A stretch of 64,000 bases of DNA, taken from NCBI RefSeq assembly GCF_018613835.1, contig NZ_JAGGPM010000035.1, forward strand, positions 1-64,000. Direction: 5' to 3'. A program made the position numbers and the translations under genes. The notes beneath the pieces are model-generated. The model ran no database searches, was not told the DNA's origin, and saw only the letters and a list, made by a program, of their open reading frames with translations. Shown piece by piece: positions 58,166-64,000 of this stretch (position 1 is the first letter of the stretch; every line of letters begins with the position of its first letter). This DNA is from Arthrobacter sp. ISL-5 (GTDB taxonomy: Bacteria; Actinomycetota; Actinomycetes; Actinomycetales; Micrococcaceae).

Positions 58166-59257
58166 ATGACCTCCACACCAACCGTGACTGACGCCGCAGC
58201 TTCCGAGCAGCCCGAAGCCGGCGCCGGAGTCCAGCAGGACGCCGGAATCAGGCACCGCATCCTGTCGGGAATGCAGCCTTCCGCGGACTCGCTTCACCTC
58301 GGCAATTACCTGGGCGCCCTCGTGAACTGGGTGCGGATGCAGGACGAGTACGACGCCATTTTCTTCATCCCTGACCTGCATGCCATCACCGTCCCACAGG
58401 ATCCGCATGAGCTTGCCCGCCGCACCCGCGTCACCGCGGCCCAGTACATTGCCGGCGGCGTGGACGTGGACAAGTGCACGTTGTTCGTCCAGTCCCAGGT
58501 GCCCGAACACGCCCAGCTTGCCTGGGTCCTGAACTGCATCACGGGATTTGGCGAGGCCTCCCGCATGACGCAGTTCAAGGACAAGGCGCTGCGGCAGGGC
58601 TCGGACGCCGCCAGCGTGGGGCTGTTCACCTACCCTGTCCTCCAGGCGGCGGACATCCTGCTGTATCAGCCGCACGGCGTGCCCGTGGGCGAGGACCAGC
58701 GGCAGCACGTGGAGCTCAGCCGCGACCTCGCGGCCCGGTTCAACACCCGGTTCGGAAAGACGTTCACTGTTCCCGAGCCCTTCATCCAGAAGGAATCGGC
58801 GAAGATCTACGACCTGCAGCAGCCCACCTCCAAGATGTCGAAGTCCTCGGAGTCGCCGGCCGGCCTGATCAACCTCCTCGATGACCCCAAGGTCACCGCC
58901 AAGCGGATCAAGTCGGCCGTGACGGATGCCGAGACGGAGATCCGGTTCGACCGCGAGACCAAGCCGGGCGTCTCCAACCTGCTGACCATCTACTCCGCCA
59001 TCACCGGCCAGAGTGTGGAGCAGCTGGTCAAGGCGTACGAAGGCAAGATGTACGGCCACCTGAAGGTGGACCTGGCGGAGGTCGTGACCGAGCACCTGAC
59101 GCCGATCCGCAGCCGCGCGAACGAACTGCTGGCAGACCCCGCAGAACTGGACCGCCTCCTTGCGCTCGGTGCCGACAAGGCGCGCGTGATTGCGTCGGCG
59201 ACCCTGCAGGACGTCTATGCCAAGGTCGGATTCCTTCCATACGCCGGAGCCCGCTAG
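58166..59257 (+). CDS. trpS: Tryptophanyl-tRNA synthetase
   Basis: A 363-residue class I aminoacyl-tRNA synthetase. The HIGH-like motif is SLHLGNYLGAL and the KMSKS loop is TSKMSKSSES. LSRDLAARFN and the GEDQRQHVEL block are typical of TrpRS. An N-terminal extension of about 25 Ala/Glu-rich residues precedes the core. It lies 17 bases after xthA, without a T-box leader. Confidence 0.95.
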   Translation: MTSTPTVTDAAASEQPEAGAGVQQDAGIRHRILSGMQPSADSLHLGNYLGALVNWVRMQDEYDAIFFIPDLHAITVPQDPHELARRTRVTAAQYIAGGVDVDKCTLFVQSQVPEHAQLAWVLNCITGFGEASRMTQFKDKALRQGSDAASVGLFTYPVLQAADILLYQPHGVPVGEDQRQHVELSRDLAARFNTRFGKTFTVPEPFIQKESAKIYDLQQPTSKMSKSSESPAGLINLLDDPKVTAKRIKSAVTDAETEIRFDRETKPGVSNLLTIYSAITGQSVEQLVKAYEGKMYGHLKVDLAEVVTEHLTPIRSRANELLADPAELDRLLALGADKARVIASATLQDVYAKVGFLPYAGAR

Positions 59258-59261
59258 ACCG

Positions 59262-59858
59262 ATGCCGGGCATCAGGAGAGTCAGCGACGGAATGAGCCTC
59301 GGGGTCATTCTGGGCTTCCCGCCTGAGATCGCGGAGGAACTGCAGCGATGGCGGGCGTCCTTCGGGGACCCCATGGCCACGGTCATTCCGGCGCACATCA
59401 CCCTCGTCACCACCACCCCCACGCAGGACTGGGAGGCCGCCCGGGACCACGTCCGCGAGGTGGCCCGCACGCAGGCCCCGTTCATGGTCACCATCGCCGG
59501 AACGGGCTCCTTCCGGCCCGTTTCGCCTGTTGTGTTCATCAACGTGGAGGAAGGCTTCGGAGCCTGCGTCGAACTCCACGAAAAGCTGCAGACCGGGCCG
59601 CTGGAACGCGAGCTGCCGTTTGCCTACCACCCGCATGTGACCATTGCCCACGACGTCGCGCCGGAGAGCCTCGACGAGGCCGAAACGGTGCTGAAGGAAT
59701 ACAGGGCGACCTTCCCCGTGGTTAGCATGGGACTTTACGAGCACGACGCAGACGGTATTTGGCAGCTACGGGAAGAGCTTGACTTTGGTACCGAACCAGA
59801 CGGCGAACGGGACACCCTCCGAGCAGCAGACGCCGACGGAGCAGCCGCTACCCACTGA
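59262..59858 (+). CDS. 2'-5' RNA ligase-family (2H phosphoesterase) protein
   Basis: A 198-residue protein with the two HxT motifs of the 2H superfamily: HITLV (about residue 46) and HVTIAH (about residue 127). Members act on 2',3'-cyclic or 2'-5' RNA ends; the exact activity here is unknown. ATG 59292 (MSLGVILGF) is an alternative start. The 3' end overlaps the next gene by 80 bases. Confidence 0.85.
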   Translation: MPGIRRVSDGMSLGVILGFPPEIAEELQRWRASFGDPMATVIPAHITLVTTTPTQDWEAARDHVREVARTQAPFMVTIAGTGSFRPVSPVVFINVEEGFGACVELHEKLQTGPLERELPFAYHPHVTIAHDVAPESLDEAETVLKEYRATFPVVSMGLYEHDADGIWQLREELDFGTEPDGERDTLRAADADGAAATH

Positions 59859-60960
59859 GCGTGCCCGCCTCCAGCTCGAGGTCAGCCACAAGCAGATGGA
59901 GCTGGGCAAGGCGCGCAGGTCAGGCGCCGGTCCGGTGCCCCAGGCCACGGCCCTGTTCCAGTGGCTGCTCGCCCGGCTGAACGCGTTCCGGCCCATGCGG
60001 GCCTGGCAGCACTACACCCTCCAGCACGGCCCGCTGATGAGCGCCGGCAGCGGGTTCAACTTGTTCTTCTCCATCACCGGCCTGCTGACCACCGGATTCT
60101 CCATCGGCGGGCTCGTGCTCCGCGGCCAGCCGGTACTTTTGGACCGGATCATCGCCAGCGTCTCGGAAAGTGCGCCGGGCCTGCTCAAGGTCAACGGCGG
60201 CGACGGGCTGGTGGACCCGAAGGACCTCCTGAACCCTGATGGCCTTGGCTGGACCGCTGTCATCGCCGCAATCGTCACCGTGATCATGTCACTGGGCTGG
60301 ATCGCCGGCCTCCGCGAGGGCCTCCGCGGCGTCATGGGGCTGGGGCCGCTGAAACTGAACCTGGTGATCCTGAAACTCCACGACGCCGGCACCCTGCTGC
60401 TGCTCGGCGTTGCACTGGTCATCAGCTCCGGTGTGTCGCTCGTGTTCGGAACCGCCGCCGGCTGGGTGATGGAGCAGCTCCGGATGGACCCCGCCGTGGC
60501 CGGGCCGCTGGCGGCATTGATCAAGATCGCCGTGCCGCTGCTGCTCAACTGGGTCACTGCAATCATCATGTTCAGGCTGGCAGGGGGACTCAAGCTCTCC
60601 CGGCGGGCATTGCTGGAGGGAACCGTCCTCGCCGGAGTCGGAACCACCGTGCTTCAGGTGTTCAGCACCGAACTGCTGGCCGGCGCCGGACGGAACCCCA
60701 TCCTGGCTCCGTTCGCGATCATCATCGGGCTGCTGATCTGGTTCAACCTCGTCAGCCAGGTGTACCTCGTGTCCGCCGCATGGTCCGCCATCCGCGAGGA
60801 AGACCTGAAAGCCGCTCCTGCTGGCAAGACCACCGGCTGGGGATCACGCCAGGTGCAGCCCGGAAAGACGCCCGTGGAGCGGCACCACCCGGCCGAGCAC
60901 CCGCGCCCGGTGGGGGTTACTGCCCGGCGTCGAGGTACTGATCGGCCCACGCCGCGATAA
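59779..60960 (+). CDS. YihY/BrkB-family membrane protein
   Basis: A 393-residue protein with six predicted membrane helices (between residues 85 and 345), a core of the YihY/virulence-factor BrkB family (often misnamed RNase BN). It has a disordered N-terminus and a basic Pro/Arg-rich C-terminus. The TTG start with GGGAAGAG upstream gives a long overlap with the preceding gene. Function of the family is not settled. The 3' end overlaps the convergent hydrolase gene by 44 bases. Confidence 0.82.
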   Translation: MTLVPNQTANGTPSEQQTPTEQPLPTERARLQLEVSHKQMELGKARRSGAGPVPQATALFQWLLARLNAFRPMRAWQHYTLQHGPLMSAGSGFNLFFSITGLLTTGFSIGGLVLRGQPVLLDRIIASVSESAPGLLKVNGGDGLVDPKDLLNPDGLGWTAVIAAIVTVIMSLGWIAGLREGLRGVMGLGPLKLNLVILKLHDAGTLLLLGVALVISSGVSLVFGTAAGWVMEQLRMDPAVAGPLAALIKIAVPLLLNWVTAIIMFRLAGGLKLSRRALLEGTVLAGVGTTVLQVFSTELLAGAGRNPILAPFAIIIGLLIWFNLVSQVYLVSAAWSAIREEDLKAAPAGKTTGWGSRQVQPGKTPVERHHPAEHPRPVGVTARRRGTDRPTPR

Positions 60961-61687
60961 TCTTCGCTGCACGGGCCGCCTGCCCCTTGCCCGTCAGCAG
61001 GTGGTCGCTGCCTTCGAGGGAGACGAAGCTGCGAGGGTGGCGTGCCGTCTGGAAGATGGTGCTGGCGTTCTCGATCCCCACCGTGTTGTCCGTGGGGGAG
61101 TGCAGCACCATCAGGGGCTTGTGCAGCCGCTTGATGCAGTCGGTGAGGTCGGCGTTTTCCAGGTCCTCCACGAAGTGCCGGCGGATTTCCACGCGCTTGC
61201 CGCCGAGGTCGACTTCCGCACTGCCGTCGCGCAGGATCTTGTCCAGCGCGGCGTCAAAAACGTGAGCCACATGCTTCGGCGAAAACGGGGCGCCCACGGT
61301 GGCCACGGCGTCGAGCTCCGGGATCTCGCGCGCCGCAGCCAGGACGGCGGCACCGCCGAAGGAATGGCCCACGAGCAGCGAAATCGGCTTGCCCGAGTCG
61401 CGCATGAATTCGGCCGCCTTCACGGTGTCCGCCACCTTGTGGCTGAACGAACCCTCCGACCACAGGCCGGCGGATTCGCCGAGCCCGAGATTGTCAAAGC
61501 GCAGCATGCCCACCCCGTTGTCCGCCAGCGCCTTGCACATCCGCGAGGCCGAGGGACTGTCCTTGCCCAGGGTGAAGCCGTGAGAGAACACTCCCCAGCC
61601 CTTCACCGGCCCGTCGGGCAGGTCCAGGAGGCCGGAGAGCACTTCGCCGGTGGAACCTTCGAAGCTGACTTTTTCGGAACGTGACAT
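60917..61687 (-). CDS. Alpha/beta hydrolase (OsmC-partner type)
   Basis: A 256-residue serine hydrolase. Nucleophile elbow GHSFGG (about residue 108), catalytic Asp near PTDNTVG and His in GSDHLLTG. The N-terminal FEGSTGEVLSGLLDLPDGPVKGWGVFSHGFT is as in hydrolases that are often fused to OsmC domains; here the hydrolase stands alone. Possible detoxification esterase or peroxide-stress role; substrate unknown. Confidence 0.86.
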   Translation of the reverse strand: MSRSEKVSFEGSTGEVLSGLLDLPDGPVKGWGVFSHGFTLGKDSPSASRMCKALADNGVGMLRFDNLGLGESAGLWSEGSFSHKVADTVKAAEFMRDSGKPISLLVGHSFGGAAVLAAAREIPELDAVATVGAPFSPKHVAHVFDAALDKILRDGSAEVDLGGKRVEIRRHFVEDLENADLTDCIKRLHKPLMVLHSPTDNTVGIENASTIFQTARHPRSFVSLEGSDHLLTGKGQAARAAKIIAAWADQYLDAGQ

Positions 61688-61733
61688 GACGCACCCTTTC
61701 GTTGGACGGGCTCTGTTGCGCTTATCCGGATAC

Positions 61734-61788
61734 GACGACGGCGTCCCTCACCGTGCGTTTTCCGCACGTGGTGAGGGACGCCGTCGTC
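61734..61788 (-). terminator. Terminator after sdhB
   Basis: GACGACGGCGTCCCTCAC (61734-61751) pairs perfectly with GTGAGGGACGCCGTCGTC (61771-61788), with a further CGTGCG/CGCACG inner stem. It lies 15 bases past the sdhB stop. Confidence 0.85.
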
Positions 61789-61802
61789 CGCGGTGCCTTT
61801 TG

Positions 61803-62585
61803 TTAGATCTTGCGGGCGAGGATCGCCTGCTTGACTTCGGCAATCGCCTGCGTGACCTGGATGCCGCGCGGGCATGCTTCGGAGCAGTTGAAGGTGGTGC
61901 GGCAGCGCCACACGCCTTCCTTGTCGTTCAGGATCTCCAGGCGCATGTCGCCGGCGTCATCACGGGAATCGAAGATGAACCGGTGGGCGTTGACGATAGC
62001 GGCCGGGCCGAAGTACTGGCCGTCGGTCCAGAACACCGGGCAGGACGACGTGCACGCGGCGCAGAGGATGCACTTGGTGGTGTCGTCGAACCGCTCACGG
62101 TCCTCCGCGGACTGGAGGCGCTCCTTGGTGGGCTCGTGGCCCCTGTTGATCAGGAACGGCATGACCTCACGGAAGGACTGGAAGAACGGTTCCATGTCCA
62201 CGATCAGGTCCTTTTCCACCGGCAGGCCCTTGATGGGCTCAACGGTGATGGGCTTGGTCGTGTCCAGGTCCTTCAGCAGGGTCTTGCAGGCAAGGCGGTT
62301 GCGGCCGTTGATGCGCATGGCGTCGGAGCCGCAGACGCCGTGGGCGCAGGAGCGGCGGAAGGAGACGCTGCCGTCCACTTCCCACTTGATCTTGTGCAGG
62401 GCGTCCAGCACGCGGTCCGTGCCGTACATGGTCAGCTTGAAGTCATCCCAGCGGGCTTCTTCGGAAACCTCGGGGTCGTAGCGGCGGACGCGCAGCGTGA
62501 TGTCGAAGGTGGGGATTTCTCCGCCGCCTCCCACATGGGCAGGCAGCTCGATCTTTGAGGCTGGCTCAGCAAGTTCAGCGGACAT
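61803..62585 (-). CDS. sdhB: Succinate dehydrogenase iron-sulfur subunit
   Basis: A 260-residue subunit of complex II in the TCA cycle and respiratory chain. The [2Fe-2S] ligands are in RRSCAHGVCGSDAM and downstream CKTLL, the [4Fe-4S] ligands in CILCAACTSSCP, and the [3Fe-4S] ligands in CRTTFNCSEACPRGI. The gene starts one base after the sdhA stop. Last of the sdh operon, then a strong terminator. Confidence 0.96.
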   Translation of the reverse strand: MSAELAEPASKIELPAHVGGGGEIPTFDITLRVRRYDPEVSEEARWDDFKLTMYGTDRVLDALHKIKWEVDGSVSFRRSCAHGVCGSDAMRINGRNRLACKTLLKDLDTTKPITVEPIKGLPVEKDLIVDMEPFFQSFREVMPFLINRGHEPTKERLQSAEDRERFDDTTKCILCAACTSSCPVFWTDGQYFGPAAIVNAHRFIFDSRDDAGDMRLEILNDKEGVWRCRTTFNCSEACPRGIQVTQAIAEVKQAILARKI

Positions 62586-62586
62586 A

Positions 62587-64000
62587 TTAGTACTTCCTCA
62601 CCATCGGCTCGTAGCGCGTAAACACAACCGGCTTGGTGCCAAGCCGAATCCCGGCAATGCTCTCCGCGGACCCGTCCGCGGGAGCGTGCTCGTCCTTGTA
62701 CGCCATGGAGTGCTTCATGAATTTTTCGTCGTCGCGTTCCGGGAAATCCTCGCGGAAGTGGCCGCCGCGCGATTCCTCGCGGTGCAGGGCAGCAACCGTC
62801 ATGACCTTCGCCAGTTCCAGCAGGAAGCCGAGTTCAACGGCCTCAAGGAGGTCCAGGTTGAAGCGCTTGCCCTTGTCCTGGACGTTGATGCGCTTGTAGC
62901 GCTCCTCGAACGAGGCGATGTCCTTCAGGACCTGGTTGAGGGTTTCGGCCGTGCGGAACACCTGCATGTTGGCGTCCATGGTGTCCTGGAGTTCCTTGCG
63001 GATCTGGGCCACCTTCTCGTCACCGTTGCCGTTGCGGGCGATGTTGAGGAGCTCAATCGTGTAGGCCTCCGGATCCTCCGGCAGCTCCACGAAGTCCGCC
63101 GTCTTGGCGTACTCCGCGGCGGCGATGCCGGCGCGCTTGCCGAACACGTTGATGTCCAGCAGGGAGTTGGTGCCCAGACGGTTGGAGCCGTGCACCGAAA
63201 CACAGGCCACCTCACCGGCTGCGTAGAGGCCCGGCACCACGGTGTCGTTGTCCTGCAGCACTTCGGTGGTGATGTTGGTGGGGATGCCGCCCATGGCGTA
63301 GTGCGCCGTCGGGAACACCGGAACCGGCTCCGTGTACGGCTCAACGCCGAGGTAGGTGCGGGCAAACTCGGTGATGTCCGGCAGCTTCGCGTCGATGTGC
63401 GCGGGCTCAAGGTGGGTCAGGTCCAGGAGGACGTAGTCCTTGTTCGGTCCGCAGCCGCGGCCCTCGCGGACTTCGTTGGCCATGGAGCGGGCCACGATGT
63501 CACGGGGTGCAAGGTCCTTGATGGTGGGGGCGTAGCGCTCCATGAAGCGCTCACCCTCGGAGTTGCGCAGGATGGCGCCTTCGCCGCGTGCAGCTTCCGA
63601 AAGCAGGATGCCCAGGCCTGCAAGGCCCGTCGGGTGGAACTGGAAGAACTCCATGTCCTCCAGGGGGATGCCGCGGCGGAACGCGATGCCCATGCCGTCA
63701 CCGGTGAGGGTGTGGGCGTTGGACGTGGTCTTGAACACCTTGCCGGCGCCGCCGGAGGCAAACACCACGGACTTGGCCTGGAAAACGTGCAGTTCACCGG
63801 AGGCGAGGTCGTAGGAGACCACGCCGGCAACGCGCTTCTGCTTGTACGGCGTGCCATCCTCGCGCACGGCGTCTTCCTCGACGGTGAGGAGGTCCAGTAC
63901 GTAGTACTCGTTGTAGAACTCAACGTTGTGCTTGACGCAGTTTTGGTACAGCGTCTGCAGGATCATGTGGCCGGTACGGTCGGCTGCATAGCAGGCGCGG
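62587..64000 (-). CDS. sdhA: Succinate dehydrogenase flavoprotein subunit (5' end outside window)
   Basis: About 471 C-terminal residues of the FAD subunit; the start lies beyond 64000, where the frame is still open and reads RACYAADRTGHMILQTLYQ. Visible motifs are FQFHPTGLAGLGILLSEAARGEG, GGIPTNITTEV, ...GEVACVSVHGSNRLGTNSLLDINVFGKRAG, and the C-terminal ESRGGHFREDFPERDDEKFMKHSM. The substrate-site HPTG and SRGGH are intact. Confidence 0.95.
   Translation of the reverse strand, partial: RACYAADRTGHMILQTLYQNCVKHNVEFYNEYYVLDLLTVEEDAVREDGTPYKQKRVAGVVSYDLASGELHVFQAKSVVFASGGAGKVFKTTSNAHTLTGDGMGIAFRRGIPLEDMEFFQFHPTGLAGLGILLSEAARGEGAILRNSEGERFMERYAPTIKDLAPRDIVARSMANEVREGRGCGPNKDYVLLDLTHLEPAHIDAKLPDITEFARTYLGVEPYTEPVPVFPTAHYAMGGIPTNITTEVLQDNDTVVPGLYAAGEVACVSVHGSNRLGTNSLLDINVFGKRAGIAAAEYAKTADFVELPEDPEAYTIELLNIARNGNGDEKVAQIRKELQDTMDANMQVFRTAETLNQVLKDIASFEERYKRINVQDKGKRFNLDLLEAVELGFLLELAKVMTVAALHREESRGGHFREDFPERDDEKFMKHSMAYKDEHAPADGSAESIAGIRLGTKPVVFTRYEPMVRKY

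Noticed and set aside
61734..61788. Copy of the 66-bp palindromic element
   Set aside because: Length and sequence differ (no CCCAACT ends, no GTCGTTTT core); it is a terminator-type hairpin after sdhB.

Overview
The window is a high-GC actinobacterial chromosome segment, most like Arthrobacter or Pseudarthrobacter (Micrococcaceae). This rests on strong GC bias at third codon positions, many GTG/TTG starts and ATGA/GTGA overlaps, a monomeric isocitrate dehydrogenase, a glyA-folD operon behind a ZTP-type riboswitch, a GguAB/ChvE-type sugar ABC operon with a ROK repressor, and LAxTG-anchored and Ser/Thr-kinase genes. I see no rRNA, tRNA, IS element, prophage or CRISPR array.

Layout. 1-410: two inverted arrays of a 32-bp-phased repeat, then an SDR oxidoreductase. 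1.4-6.5 kb: a PAS-GGDEF-EAL c-di-GMP enzyme with a small overlapping leader ORF, then UDP-glucose dehydrogenase and a glycosyltransferase. 6.7-11.6 kb: flotillin plus a mini-NfeD partner, and a three-gene membrane-stress type operon (DUF3618, Holin-X-like, GEP-repeat protein) divergent from a MarR gene with palindromic sites between them. 11.7-14.5 kb: small and secreted proteins of unknown function and a relic stretch with decayed ferredoxin and aldehyde-dehydrogenase genes. 14.6-21.4 kb: DUF6350, purN and purH. Here purN and purH are separated by a nuclease-like gene bounded on both sides by 66-bp palindromic elements, plus an MFS gene. 21.4-25.3 kb: secreted trypsin-like protease, a small protein sharing its pro-region motif, and icd. 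25.3-30.7 kb: SRPBCC protein, lipoprotein, PknB-like kinase, an LAxTG wall protein with long tandem repeats, and a second member of a secreted family ending in DPGSSPD. 30.8-34.4 kb: Gfo/Idh/MocA oxidoreductase, a third 32-bp array, and a MacB-like ABC exporter. 34.4-39.8 kb: sugar ABC importer and ROK regulator sharing a conserved operator. 40.0-47.0 kb: a cluster that reads as lysine 2-monooxygenase catabolism (amidase, PucR regulator, alanine-racemase-family enzyme, APC permease, flavin monooxygenase). 47.0-51.5 kb: gamma-carbonic-anhydrase-like protein, short methyltransferase, purU, ZTP riboswitch, glyA, folD. 51.5-64 kb: two-component system, SHOCT protein, ABC-2 exporter, xthA, trpS, 2'-5' RNA ligase, BrkB-like membrane protein, alpha/beta hydrolase, sdhB and a truncated sdhA.

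The most unusual signals are (i) three copies of an exactly 66-bp palindromic element, two of which bracket a DUF559/VSR-like nuclease gene and supply the stop codons of both flanking reading frames, (ii) the 32-bp-phased arrays, (iii) a small ORF that shares the YWTPERM motif with the neighbouring protease pro-region, (iv) a paralogous pair of secreted proteins with an identical C-terminal heptapeptide, and (v) a 26-bp conserved site at both the ROK gene and its adjacent transporter operon.
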